Of a stretch of 64,000 nucleotides of DNA, positions 10,001 through 18,290 are shown in pieces. Location: contig JADLCB010000021.1 of assembly GCA_020847375.1 (NCBI GenBank), positions 62,001 to 126,000 of the forward strand, written 5' to 3'. The notes beneath the pieces were generated by a model. That model did no database searches. It had not been told where the DNA came from and saw nothing but the letters and a program-made list of their open reading frames with translations. The translations under genes and the position numbers were made by a program. Source of the DNA: Phycisphaerales bacterium. GTDB lineage: Bacteria; Planctomycetota; Phycisphaerae; Tepidisphaerales; Tepidisphaeraceae. Position 1 is the stretch's first letter, and the number at the start of each line of letters is the position of its first letter.

Positions 10001-11899
10001 GGTCTGACACTCGCCCGTGGGCAAAGCACTAAAACACTTACCCCACTGTCCGTCACACTCGCGGCCACCCTGGTCGGTGACGACCGCCAGCCCCTGCAGT
10101 TCGTGCGCATCCAGCAGCTTGATACTGATCTGGGTTTGCTGCAACTTCAAATTACCGAACCACTTCAGCTGGCCGACCTGAGTTCTCCCGCCCCCCTGGC
10201 CAGCGGTACCCTGACCGGCCAGGGCGACCTCCAGCGCGTGCTGGATTTGGTCAACTTCCTCACCGGTTCAACCGAAGCCCCCGCCTACAGCGGTATGTTT
10301 ACGTTCGCGCAAAAACTCTCCACCCGCGAGCATCAGACCCATCTCGATGGCCAACTGCTCCTGCGCGATCTCAAACCGACAGCCCCGAACAGCACCGCAG
10401 TTAACGATGAGCTGCAACTGACCAACACCATCACCATCGACCTGCCGGCGCAGTCCATCAATATCCAGAAGTTCGACCTGCTCATGCCCCGTACCCAGGC
10501 ACTGGGGTTGTCACTAGCCGGTACGATCAGCCATTTTGAGTCAACCCGTGATCTCAATCTCAACGCCCTGATCAAAACGGACTGGGAACGCCTGTGGCAG
10601 CTAATCTATCCGCTGCTCGACGCCCGGCAGAAGCGTGAACTGGCTGATGCCAAGTTCTTCGGTCTGGATCAGCGCAACTGGGAAATCAGCGGCACTTATC
10701 CTGCTGCCCAACCGCTGCACGAAGCAATTCGTGGCATGAAACTGACCGGTGGCATCGGAATTAAGACCGCCCAGGCGATGGGCTGGGATGTGCGCGAACT
10801 TGACGCCCCCTTCGAGATGACCGACGGGCATTTGAAATTTCTTTTCGCCAAACAGCAGCCCGGCCAACCCTATCGCCCCAACGCCCAGGTCAACACCGGT
10901 ATCGCCAACTTCGCCAACATTGTCATCGATCTGACCGATGCCGCCGGCCCGCGCGTTTCAACACCCGACAATTACAAACTGGTCGTCAATGCCGCGCTCA
11001 ACCCCGTGCTGGCGGAAAAATTCTTTTCCAAACTGCTCATGGGTTTCAACGACGCCAAGGAGGCACAGGGCAAAGCCTCCATCACCATCGCGTACTGCCA
11101 GAACCTTCTGCTCAAACAGTTCACCACTGCGGCTGACATCTCAACCAGTCCATCGCAACCCGCGCAGCCTGCGCCGTCTCCGGACACTTTTGATCAGTGG
11201 CAGCAGCAACAAAAAACCGCCTCCGCCAACTCCACCTCCGCCAACCAGGGCAACGCCCAAGGCGCGCCAACGTCCATTGATCTGGGCCGGGCCAAAATCC
11301 TCGTCTCCCTGTCGGAGCTGCGCCTGGGCAGCCCCACCCTTGATAAACTTGGACTCAAAGCCGTCGATGCCCGCGTTGACAACGCCCAGATCACCATCGA
11401 AAACGGCGTGACCAATTCCCTCGTCCCCATGGCTGTGCGCCCCTCGGGTTCCAAACAGTTCACCACCATGACTTTCGACGGCGCGGTTCGTTTCTCCGAC
11501 AGCCAGATTCTCAACATGAATCTCGCCTATCCGACCGAACTGCTCCCCAAAGCCATCCGCGAAATGCTGGGAGACAAGGCACTGGGCAAGATGCAGAACA
11601 ACATCATGGTTCCCATTTCCGGTTCCCTGAATAATCCCCAGTTTGACCTGCTCGAAGCGGCCAAAAATTCGTTGCTTGGTGCCAATCCGCTCGACCAACT
11701 TTTCAAGAAGCTCGATAAAAAGTCGGACGAGAAAAAATCGTCTGGTTCGTCCAACCAGACGAACCCGTCGTCAAAACCGCAGTCATCCCTCCAGTCGCAG
11801 GAGAACCAGCCGGCTGACCCACTGAGCGAATTGCTCAACATTTTCACCCAGCCACCGCCGGAGAAACAATCCGATCAGACCCCAAAACCGTCGCGCTGA
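7070..11899 (+). CDS. AsmA/TamB-like giant envelope protein
   Basis: A 1609-residue protein with a short basic cytoplasmic N-terminus, one membrane segment at about residues 34-57, and a very long periplasmic region of repeating beta-strand character. The order (basic tail, one TM helix, then ISLGW-like DWSLGWTTPITVNQLIVKD, repeated LDLxxL and GxxxxxxL patterns, a conserved-looking C-terminal block, and a Ser/Gln/Pro-rich tail after residue 1540) fits the AsmA superfamily. Known members such as TamB and YhdP bridge the envelope and help lipid transport or outer-membrane protein assembly. There is no TamA partner in the window. The ribosome binding site is weak. It ends in a hairpin that overlaps the stop codon and faces yqeY. 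Confidence 0.75.
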   Translation: MADQSTQSSSSDARPPARPDNSAPKSKPRWRRLRLTLYIVASLVWLAVVAVIMAPSLASSSWARRLILQKVSTELNGTVTATDWSLGWTTPITVNQLIVKDSAGHEIFAADSVQTELTLLSAIRSNFDLGNVVIDGVRINLIRHASGETNLQQIIKSEPATTTKPSAEPGRLPDVRGTITLRNISGVVHDEATNQSASFDLSGEIKIPGINDVITNNLQLTTRLNDAPAGTMNISGSARIAKDNLLNIDLSQLQQNLQFDNLDAASLALLLPADSGITHLAGIFQGQLQLQGQSAAATASGTIKARNFAISTPALQGDTFTSSALLINLPTTQLTLPSADQPLDQARIRLGDSSQSEQALTIQLDQGTVRLSADTTLAALSRLAANDTPASTGHLAAAATFDLGALAQQLPNLLHLNQDLTNLTGQLDLNARLTLEPTQAKPTVQLSIQNVTALNTRTQQRVQLDPVKLDMAALILGGKGPLPDLRDIKINLTSGFATADIAGSDLGSINGVIHGTYDALQRQLSQFVDFGAVQLAGGFDIRLNTNGDLTSPGGTSAARVTVNLTDLTITGLHDLPPIQKQRLQFGFAGQLRRGQTGQAPLQSIENLDLTLQAGQQDQPWLDLNLVSDAVELLPDTQLQLPFKLVRFDLRKMNLDLVTASQQVSAIAQILKQRQIDLNRGSVTLAAAGSLDRDLLTLSNFDFSTHQLDVMQKRQPITDNLNLSFNLAGQIGLHQNAVTVDLSRLNLTEPRNFIALKKTSGGTLNFALPASGGFSGRGQVQLALSLPFISSMAVALQDSPDELNALTRVRRGFLDLTIDLNQSQPQAPTDVSLAANIRNLLLGTTASQTLDLQDVSLNAAASIAADQSLLKLSKIDLTSIFGKVNLSDTAVDLKAVNPQQMLRSATFAVDLPDLGRLWSIYQTLVPAAGQAPDALATASADQPTLPPLRVDRGQLQLSGQVQTQNDTTTINISKLATTGLTLARGQSTKTLTPLSVTLAATLVGDDRQPLQFVRIQQLDTDLGLLQLQITEPLQLADLSSPAPLASGTLTGQGDLQRVLDLVNFLTGSTEAPAYSGMFTFAQKLSTREHQTHLDGQLLLRDLKPTAPNSTAVNDELQLTNTITIDLPAQSINIQKFDLLMPRTQALGLSLAGTISHFESTRDLNLNALIKTDWERLWQLIYPLLDARQKRELADAKFFGLDQRNWEISGTYPAAQPLHEAIRGMKLTGGIGIKTAQAMGWDVRELDAPFEMTDGHLKFLFAKQQPGQPYRPNAQVNTGIANFANIVIDLTDAAGPRVSTPDNYKLVVNAALNPVLAEKFFSKLLMGFNDAKEAQGKASITIAYCQNLLLKQFTTAADISTSPSQPAQPAPSPDTFDQWQQQQKTASANSTSANQGNAQGAPTSIDLGRAKILVSLSELRLGSPTLDKLGLKAVDARVDNAQITIENGVTNSLVPMAVRPSGSKQFTTMTFDGAVRFSDSQILNMNLAYPTELLPKAIREMLGDKALGKMQNNIMVPISGSLNNPQFDLLEAAKNSLLGANPLDQLFKKLDKKSDEKKSSGSSNQTNPSSKPQSSLQSQENQPADPLSELLNIFTQPPPEKQSDQTPKPSR

Positions 11900-11917
11900 C
11901 CGCTGGATGGTCAGCGC
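11893..11917 (+). terminator. Hairpin overlapping the stop codon of the AsmA-like gene
   Basis: A perfect 9-bp stem (GCGCTGACC with GGTCAGCGC) and a 7-nt loop contain the TGA of the upstream gene. No T-run follows, so it may be a 3'-end stabiliser or a Rho-linked end rather than an intrinsic terminator. Confidence 0.4.
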
Positions 11918-11966
11918 GAATCATTGATCGTTGTGAGGCAATGGCTCAGCGACGCCAATCGATGCG

Positions 11967-12392
11967 TCACAGCTTCTGGCGGATCAACTGACTGGCAATG
12001 GCGGCATCGACCGACTGGCCGTGTGCTTTCATAAAAGCGCCAATCGCCTGGCCCACCTGACTGGCGGCAAACGGATGACTGGCCAAAAACGCCTCCACCA
12101 GTGCCGTAGTCTGCTCGGCTGATGCCTTGGTGGGCAGATATTCATCCACAATCGCCATTTCGGCCTTGAGTTTGGTTACTTCATCCGGACGACCCAGTTT
12201 TTCGTATTCTTCCGAACTCTTTTGCAGCTTTTTGCGATACGCCGCGACAACCGATTCGGCTGTTGGTTTTCCCGGCAGCAGGTCGATATTCTTTACATCG
12301 CTGAGCAACATGCGGATCACCGCCAGCCGGTCCTTCTGACCTGATTTCATGGCTGACTTCATATCCGCGACCAACTGTTCCTGAAGTTGCAT
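11967..12392 (-). CDS. yqeY: GatB/YqeY domain protein
   Basis: A 141-residue cytosolic protein matching the YqeY family over its full length. An N-terminal helical part starts LQEQLVADMKSAMKSGQKDR and continues LAVIRMLLSDVKN. The middle has KLGRPDEVTKLKAEMAIVDEYLP, and the C-terminal helical part (VGQAIGAFMKAHGQSVDAA) resembles the tail domain of GatB, where it contacts tRNA in amidotransferases. Stand-alone YqeY has been proposed to act in tRNA-dependent amidation, but its exact role is unsettled. It is convergent with the AsmA-like gene and divergent from rho. Confidence 0.92.
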   Translation of the reverse strand: MQLQEQLVADMKSAMKSGQKDRLAVIRMLLSDVKNIDLLPGKPTAESVVAAYRKKLQKSSEEYEKLGRPDEVTKLKAEMAIVDEYLPTKASAEQTTALVEAFLASHPFAASQVGQAIGAFMKAHGQSVDAAIASQLIRQKL

Positions 12393-12972
12393 GGTACTTT
12401 ACTCCGGTAAGACTTCGGGTATATTATCATCTGTGTTGGTGACTGCTACCTGACAATATTCATGACAGGTACCTATCGCAGTCACGGGGCTGGATTTCTT
12501 TAAGATTGGCTCAGCGCGGTTTTGATCGTGTTTATACACGTACAAACTGCACGAGAGTCTGACCAGCATCAGAACCGTATTTCCGTTGATGAACAACGGG
12601 CTTTCGTAATCTTAAACGAACAATGGATTCGGCCAGATGCCTCAGATCCTTTGTTCATGGCAGCGCAGCAGGAATAGATGCGCTGGTCAGCTTGTTAGCG
12701 AACGAAACTTTCACAATGTGTCGGCCAAATCGCCGCTTACGGCTGCCTTAATACAGCCCAGCGCAGTTGACGGGTTGCAGGCTGATGCCGGTTTGGTCAT
12801 CTGGTTTGTTTTCGCCCTGGCTGACGCCGCGCGAGGAGACCGCGCAAACAGCGCAGCCGCGATGATACACGGAGGTTTCTTCTTTTTTGTTTAACACCAC
12901 GCCGCAGGTACAGACGCCTTGTTCTGTTGCGGGTGGTTATGGTTTGCAGGGGACAAAGGACCCCAATTCAAC
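12393..12972. other. Divergent spacer between yqeY and rho
   Basis: About 580 bp that hold the start regions of two divergent genes. It contains a 47-bp interrupted inverted repeat (12439-12485) close to yqeY and, near rho, a small GCGCG/CGCGC hairpin followed by a T-rich stretch around 12870-12892. Several short frames occur but none looks coding. A long leader before rho would be compatible with autoregulation, which is known for rho in other bacteria but not shown here. Confidence 0.5.
12439..12485. repeat. 47-bp interrupted inverted repeat upstream of yqeY
   Basis: Outer arms GTGACTGC and GCAGTCAC are perfect (8 bp). An inner pair, TACCTG and CAGGTA, also matches, separated from the right outer arm by 5 nt on one side only. 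It could form a bulged hairpin in the yqeY leader or serve as a protein-binding site. Confidence 0.55.
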
Positions 12973-14259
12973 GTGCACACACCAAGTAAGCAGCAACGAC
13001 GCGGTCCACGTCGCCGCCATCGCGGCAATGGTCGCTCTGATCGGCCCCAGGGTCAGCAGAATCAACCGAACCAGCAGCGTCGTCGTCAGAATCATCACAA
13101 TCACAACGGACACCACCAACCGTCGGCTGGCAATAGCGCCGTTCTGTCAATTCAGGTGGATCCCAACGCGCCGATTGTCACCGGCGTACTGCAGCAGCTC
13201 GATCCGCGCAAGGAAGGTCAGCTTCGCGAAGATGACCAGTTGCTGCGACCGGTCAAGGGAAACATCACCGTACCGCGCGAACTGATCGCCCATCATCAGC
13301 TCAAAACCGGCCTGCTCCTGCAAGGGCCGATCAAAGGCACGCGCCTGGTTCGGATCGATTCGATCGAAGGCCAGAGCATTGATGACTGGCTGAGCAAGAC
13401 CACCCTGTACGACCAGACACCGCTTGATCCGCAACCAGCCCTGCGTCTGGAGCACAGCCCCAGCGAATACACCACCCGCGTGATTGACCTGCTGGCGCCG
13501 GTGGGATTTGGTCAGCGTGGTTTGATCGTCGCGCCGCCGCGTACCGGCAAGACCATTTTGCTGCAGAATCTGGCCCGCGGTATTCATCACAACTATCCCG
13601 AGGCTGAGCTGATCCTGCTGCTGATCGATGAACGCCCGGAGGAAGTGACCGACATGCGCCGCAACGTGCCGGGCAAGGTCTGGGCCAGCAGCAACGACAA
13701 CACCGTCGATAAGCATCTGGATCTGGCGCAGCTGGCGATTGAACGCTGCAAACGCAAGGTGGAATATGGCGCCAATGTGATCGTCCTGCTCGACTCGCTG
13801 ACGCGCCTGGGCCGGGCGTTCAACACCGGCACGCGCGGCGGCGGGCGCACCATGTCCGGCGGACTGGACAACCGCGCCTTGGAAATCCCCAAAAAGCTCT
13901 TCGGTGCCGCCCGTAAAATTGAAAACGGCGGCAGTCTCACCATCATCGCCACCTGCCTGATCGACACCGGCAGCCGGATGGATCAGGTGATCTTTGAGGA
14001 GTTCAAGGGCACGGGCAACATGGAGCTGACGCTGGATCGTGCTCTGGCCAATTTGCGCATTTTCCCAGCCCTCAACATTACCGAGAGCGGCACGCGCAAA
14101 GAAGAAAAGCTGATGAGCGAAAAGGAGCTGGCCCAGTCGCGCCAGATCCGGCGCCACCTGCTGAACATGCCTGCCGCCCAAAGCATGAAAACCCTGCTGG
14201 ATGTTCTAGCCAAGTTCCACACCAATGCCTATCTGCTTTCGACCATCCGCGTTGGTTGA
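12973..14259 (+). CDS. rho: Transcription termination factor Rho
   Basis: About 428 residues. The C-terminal two thirds are a textbook Rho ATPase: GQRGLIVAPPRTGKTILLQ (Walker A), LLLIDERPEEVTDM, VIVLLDSLTRLGRAFN (Walker B), the Q-loop region with FGAARKIENGGSLTIIATCL, and the R-loop segment ESGTRKEEKLM. A cold-shock-like primary RNA-binding part precedes it (about residues 60-120). Instead of a recognisable Rho N-terminal helical domain, the first ~50 residues are Arg, Gln, Asn and His-rich low complexity. The GTG at 12973 is preferred because GGGGACAAAGGA lies upstream. A TTG at 12919 would add 18 residues with an odd Cys/Trp-rich start. Rho is a hexameric RNA helicase that ends transcription. 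Confidence 0.93.
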   Translation: MHTPSKQQRRGPRRRHRGNGRSDRPQGQQNQPNQQRRRQNHHNHNGHHQPSAGNSAVLSIQVDPNAPIVTGVLQQLDPRKEGQLREDDQLLRPVKGNITVPRELIAHHQLKTGLLLQGPIKGTRLVRIDSIEGQSIDDWLSKTTLYDQTPLDPQPALRLEHSPSEYTTRVIDLLAPVGFGQRGLIVAPPRTGKTILLQNLARGIHHNYPEAELILLLIDERPEEVTDMRRNVPGKVWASSNDNTVDKHLDLAQLAIERCKRKVEYGANVIVLLDSLTRLGRAFNTGTRGGGRTMSGGLDNRALEIPKKLFGAARKIENGGSLTIIATCLIDTGSRMDQVIFEEFKGTGNMELTLDRALANLRIFPALNITESGTRKEEKLMSEKELAQSRQIRRHLLNMPAAQSMKTLLDVLAKFHTNAYLLSTIRVG

Positions 14260-14365
14260 GATGACGCCAGCGAACAATCGCTCGAATCATGCGCTTTTCG
14301 GTCTGTCGCTTGCGCCGGAATAATTTCAGAACTGATTCATCGCACTGTTAAATAGACTGGCGCGT

Positions 14366-14383
14366 CCTGCCCGCGCGGGCAGG
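14366..14383. repeat. Perfect GC-rich palindrome between rho and the next gene
   Basis: An 18-bp perfect palindrome (CCTGCCCGC then GCGGGCAGG). With one bulged T at 14365 the stem can be extended by GCG/CGC. It is followed by a loose T-rich stretch (ATTGTCATTTTT), so it may end the rho transcript, or act in the leader of the gene starting at 14416. Confidence 0.6.
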
Positions 14384-14415
14384 CGCATTGTCATTTTTGC
14401 GAACGAGGGCCTGAT

Positions 14416-14892
14416 ATGAAATATACAAGCTGGCTGATCTGTCTGGTGGCGTTGGTTGGGTTGATCACCGTTCAAGCCTGGGCGGAAAAATCCGAATCCG
14501 ACAACCAGCAAACCGACAATACCACCCAAGCTGATCAAACCGATCAGGCGGAGGCGTCGGACAAGGCTGACGCAGCCAATCAAGAGCAACACAACGACAA
14601 AGACAAGGATAAGGAAAGCAAAGCCGAAAAGCGCAAAGCACCCAAGTTCCGCCTCTGGCCCTATCGTGAGCTTATCTCTTTAAGCGAGGAGCAAAAGGCA
14701 CAGATCACTGAAGTTCACAACAAGTACGTGCAAGAGAAGAAAAAGCTGGAAGAAGCTGAAAAGGCGGAAATCCAGACGCTGCTGAGTGATCAGCAAAATG
14801 AAGAGGTTCAGCAGATTATCGAAGCGCGCAAAGCCAAACAAAAAGAGGCTGCTGAAAAGGAAAAAGCCGCTCACAAACCGGCCGGCGAATAA
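14416..14892 (+). CDS. Small secreted Lys/Glu-rich protein, Spy/LTXXQ-like
   Basis: A 158-residue protein with a clear signal peptide (residues 1-23, ending VQAWA). Residues 25-75 are a charged Asp/Gln/Asn/Lys low-complexity linker. From about residue 85, SLSEEQKAQITEVHNKYVQ and the following heptad-like helices rich in Lys, Glu and Gln form a long amphipathic helical region. The SLSEEQ...I pattern resembles the LTxxQ motif of periplasmic Spy/CpxP-type proteins, but this is a weak likeness. Expected location is the periplasm. I cannot name a function. It is followed by a hairpin and then by trxA on the other strand. Confidence 0.75.
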   Translation: MKYTSWLICLVALVGLITVQAWAEKSESDNQQTDNTTQADQTDQAEASDKADAANQEQHNDKDKDKESKAEKRKAPKFRLWPYRELISLSEEQKAQITEVHNKYVQEKKKLEEAEKAEIQTLLSDQQNEEVQQIIEARKAKQKEAAEKEKAAHKPAGE

Positions 14893-14964
14893 CGCCAGCC
14901 GCCGATTTTCCGCGATCCGCCGCGCTGTGGCAAATTCGCCATGGCAGCAACCTTCTAAATGCAC

Positions 14965-14995
14965 AATAGCCGCCGGCGCCTTGCCAGCGGCTATT
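14965..14995. terminator. Hairpin between two convergent genes
   Basis: AATAGCCGC pairs perfectly with GCGGCTATT around a 13-nt loop, in the short gap between the secreted protein gene and trxA, which face each other. There is only a short T stretch on the plus side. It is a plausible shared terminator. Confidence 0.5.
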
Positions 14996-15027
14996 TGGCG
15001 TTGATTGATCTTGGAATACCGCGCTGA

Positions 15028-15357
15028 CTACAGCACCGCGTCCAGCGACCGGCGGAAGTCGGCTTCGCTCTTCAGGCCGACGAACTTCTCCACCACCTGC
15101 CCATCTTTGAACAGGATCACAGTCGGAATCGCGCTGATACCATATTTGATCGACGCATCGCGGTTGCTGTCGGTATCGAGCTTGCCGACTTTCACCTTGC
15201 CCGTGTAACCGGTCGCGATTTTGTCGATTGTCGGCGCCAGCATCCGGCAGGGCATGCACCATTCTGCCCAGAAATCCACCAGCACCGGAACCGGCGACTT
15301 CAAAACTTCCTGCTCAAAATTCTCATCGGTGATTTCCACCGTATTTGCACTTGCCAT
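15028..15357 (-). CDS. trxA: Thioredoxin
   Basis: A 109-residue thioredoxin of normal length. The fold markers are [22 protein letters not shown] with the redox pair, [19 protein letters not shown], and the cis-proline loop [11 protein letters not shown]. The active site is WCMPC rather than the canonical WCGPC, so the residue between the cysteines differs; this position is known to tune redox potential in the family. It has no signal peptide and should act in the cytosol as a general disulfide reductant. It is single-gene on its strand, with a hairpin at its 3' side. Confidence 0.95.
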   Translation of the reverse strand: MASANTVEITDENFEQEVLKSPVPVLVDFWAEWCMPCRMLAPTIDKIATGYTGKVKVGKLDTDSNRDASIKYGISAIPTVILFKDGQVVEKFVGLKSEADFRRSLDAVL

Positions 15358-15489
15358 AACGTTGCTCCACGTGGTTGAATGTTAGACGGGTAATACTAGA
15401 AGTGCCGTCTGGCACTGTCAACGCATTGACCGATAAATGCCACCCACCATGGCAGTTATCAATAAAAAACCCTGCTTCGCCTGATTTTT

Positions 15490-16866
15490 CTACCCTAAAA
15501 CGCGCTTCACAACCGCCTGCACCTCGGCAATCCGTCGCTCAGCCAGCACTGGCTCGGGCGCTTCGGCAATAATGCGCATAATCGGTTCAGTGTTGCTCGG
15601 TCGGGCATGCACCCAGGCGCGATCCCAGTCAATACGAATCCCATCCTGCGTATCCACACGCTCATGGGCAAATTCGCCCTTCAGTGCCTCGACAACTTTC
15701 TGCGCATCCTCACGGCGGCATTCAAACTTCGTTTTGACAATCGTATAACGGGGAATCTGCCCCACCAACTGACTGAGGCTCAGCCCCGTATCCGCCATCA
15801 ACTGCAGCACATACGCCATCCCCACCAGCGAATCGCGTCCGGGAACAATGCGCGTATCGATCACCCCCCCGTTGCCCTCGCCGCCAATCACCGCGCCGCT
15901 GGCCAGCATCCCCTGGACGACATTCGCCTCACCAACGCAGGTTCGCACCACGCTTGATCCATGGGCAGCGGCGATATCGTCAAGCATCCGGCTGGATGAA
16001 AGATTCGCCACCGCAACTCCCGGCTTGCGGCTCATCATATACTTGGCGCAAAGCGCCAGCGAATATTCCTCGCCGATATACACCCCATTTTCATCCACAA
16101 TCGCCAGCCGATCCGCATCGGGATCCTGGGCAAAACCAACGTGCGCTTTTTGACGTTTAACCTCACTGGCCAGTTGCGTGAGATTCGCCTGGGTCGGTTC
16201 CGGTTCATGCGGGAAATGGCCATCCGGCGTGTTGTTCAGATGAACCAACTGGCAGCCGAGTTTGCTCAGCAGCGTTGCACTGGTCACACAACCAGCCCCG
16301 TTCACACTGTCCACCACGACCTTGAAACGTTTGGTGCTGATACCCAGCACATCCACATAATCCAAAACACGTTTGACATGCAGGGCATGCGTCTGGCTGT
16401 TACTGCTGGCGGGGATCAGTTTTTCAACCGCGACATATTCCGGTTTATTCTCGTCAAACAACGCCCGAATCTGCCCGGCTGCTTCCGGGGGCGGCGCAAT
16501 CGCCTGGGCATTCAGAAACTTCAGCCCATTCCATTGAATCGGGTTGTGGCTGGCGGTGGCAATAACGCCCGCATCAGCGCCGGTGTGCTGAACCATCATC
16601 GCCACCCCCGGCGTGGTCACAATCCCCAGGTCAATCACCTCCACCCCGCTGGCGGTCAGACCCGCCACCGCCGCATCACGCACAAACTGCCCGGATGGAC
16701 GCGAATCACGACCAAAAACAACGCGAAAATGCGTCCCGTTTTTCGGCTGATGCTGCTGATGCAAATATCGGGCAAACGCCCCGGCCATCCGCAAAACCGT
16801 ATCCGGCCCCAGCGTCCGGCCAATGGTTCCCCGCATCCCCGAAACACCGATCATTAACGCATCCAT
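15490..16866 (-). CDS. Phosphohexomutase (phosphoglucosamine/phosphomannomutase family)
   Basis: A 458-residue alpha-D-phosphohexomutase with all four family signatures in order: the phosphoserine loop ATASHNPIQWNG near residue 102, the metal loop DPDADR near 245, the sugar loop GGEGNGG near 325, and the phosphate-binding ARPSNTEPIMRII near 425. The N-terminus GVSGMRGTIGRTL matches the GlmM/ManB group. The likely reaction is interconversion of glucosamine-6-P/1-P or mannose-6-P/1-P in the cytosol. The mannose version would feed the GDP-mannose used by Gmd, but the motifs do not separate the two activities. A weak AGGG lies nine bases before the ATG. Confidence 0.92.
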   Translation of the reverse strand: MDALMIGVSGMRGTIGRTLGPDTVLRMAGAFARYLHQQHQPKNGTHFRVVFGRDSRPSGQFVRDAAVAGLTASGVEVIDLGIVTTPGVAMMVQHTGADAGVIATASHNPIQWNGLKFLNAQAIAPPPEAAGQIRALFDENKPEYVAVEKLIPASSNSQTHALHVKRVLDYVDVLGISTKRFKVVVDSVNGAGCVTSATLLSKLGCQLVHLNNTPDGHFPHEPEPTQANLTQLASEVKRQKAHVGFAQDPDADRLAIVDENGVYIGEEYSLALCAKYMMSRKPGVAVANLSSSRMLDDIAAAHGSSVVRTCVGEANVVQGMLASGAVIGGEGNGGVIDTRIVPGRDSLVGMAYVLQLMADTGLSLSQLVGQIPRYTIVKTKFECRREDAQKVVEALKGEFAHERVDTQDGIRIDWDRAWVHARPSNTEPIMRIIAEAPEPVLAERRIAEVQAVVKRVLG

Positions 16867-17046
16867 AGTTCTTGCCCTTCAAATGATTTCACTCGATTGC
16901 AAACAACATTATTTTGCTTGCCGCCGGTTATGCAACACCTACAACCAGCATCGGCTAATCATTCTTTCGACAGAACCAATCTCTGCGTTTTTTCCCATCC
17001 CTGCCCATGCCATCAGCAGCAGGGCGCCTTTCCGTCAGCCAATGAC

Positions 17047-18216
17047 TTAATACCCGTGACCGGCTGATTGTTTGGATGAGTCTGAATCATGATCGTGATC
17101 ATGCTCCACGGTCGGATCGGCAATCGCACAACCCAGCAGGCCATTATTGTTGGCGGCGATCATGCGCATGGCGTATTTCGACGCTGCCTGCCGCTCGGAA
17201 GCACTGAGCAGGGCCGCACAGGGCGTACCAAACCGCGGTTTGGCAAAGGGGAGATGCGTGTCTCCCCGCGCCAGAATATGCGCACCATTGGTCATGCCCG
17301 TGACAGGATCGCGCACCAGATCGTTTGAAGTGGTCTCCTGACGGTCATCAGCCCCCCATTGCGTGAAGCTGCGGGCGTTGCAGTAATGCGTGACAAAGCT
17401 GCGGCGAAAACGATCCTTCGACCAGTTGGCCTTGCTGCGGTGGAGCACATGGCCATTGAAAAACACCACGTCGCCAGCCTTGGCTGAAACGAGAATCTGG
17501 TCATATTTGGCCGCGACAGCGGTCAGCATGTTCTTGCTGTCATCTGAATCCGACGCCCCCTTGACGAAGGTGATATCCGACACGAGTTTGTCGCCAAACC
17601 CGTACCCAACCTCCGGGCACGGTGGATAGATCGGTTCAACGCCGCTCCCCTTGGCAAACCACAACGCGCCATTTTGCTCATCGCAATCATCAATCGCGAT
17701 CCACGCCCCGCACAGCGTATCGGGATGGGTCGGAATGTAATATGAATCCTGATGCCACCCCTGCCCCGGTTTGCCCGGCGGTTTGATGAACATCATCGTC
17801 TGCAGCGCCATTACATCCGGCCCGATCAACACTTCCAGCACGTCCAGTACGCGCGGATGAAGCATAAACCGCTCGTGCAATGCCAGCTTGCGATGCAGCA
17901 TATGCAGACGCAAAAAATACTGAGCCTTTTCCTCCGGACTCAGATCATCCGGCGGCAGTTCCAGATCCTGAGAGGTTACGCCGGTGTCGCGCGATGTATC
18001 CCGGTGCTGCATGTGGCTTTTTTGCTGTTCAGGCAACCGACCTTGCATCAGGTCTTCGGTGTGCTGACGCAATTCCCGCACTTGTTCGGGCGAGACCAAC
18101 TGTCGAACGACCACCAATCCGTCACGACGGAAACGGGTGTATTCCTCCACCGTCACCCGATAACGAAGCGATTCATCCATATCCCGCATAGCTGAGTTAT
18201 CCGAGGCTGATTTCAT
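17047..18216 (-). CDS. Phytanoyl-CoA dioxygenase (PhyH) family protein
   Basis: A 389-residue protein of the Fe(II)/2-oxoglutarate-dependent PhyH family. The N-terminal part has FRRDGLVVVRQLVSPEQVR, typical of the family start. The iron ligands are visible as His and Asp in GQGWHQDSYYIPTH and a distal His in FFNGHVLHRS, with an Arg (DRFRRSFVTHY) placed to bind 2-oxoglutarate. The C-terminal tail is His/Asp-rich (VEHDHDHDSD). The substrate is unknown. AGGA lies seven bases before the ATG. An AraC-type regulator ends 74 bp upstream on the same strand, suggesting co-transcription or direct control. Planctomycetes often carry many such pairs, but the role is not established. Confidence 0.85.
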   Translation of the reverse strand: MKSASDNSAMRDMDESLRYRVTVEEYTRFRRDGLVVVRQLVSPEQVRELRQHTEDLMQGRLPEQQKSHMQHRDTSRDTGVTSQDLELPPDDLSPEEKAQYFLRLHMLHRKLALHERFMLHPRVLDVLEVLIGPDVMALQTMMFIKPPGKPGQGWHQDSYYIPTHPDTLCGAWIAIDDCDEQNGALWFAKGSGVEPIYPPCPEVGYGFGDKLVSDITFVKGASDSDDSKNMLTAVAAKYDQILVSAKAGDVVFFNGHVLHRSKANWSKDRFRRSFVTHYCNARSFTQWGADDRQETTSNDLVRDPVTGMTNGAHILARGDTHLPFAKPRFGTPCAALLSASERQAASKYAMRMIAANNNGLLGCAIADPTVEHDHDHDSDSSKQSAGHGY

Positions 18217-18290
18217 GAAGTAATCCTGTTGAATTCAGCCTGATTATTGAAAATAATGCGTCAAATTGGAAATAGCCCGCATTGGTCATT

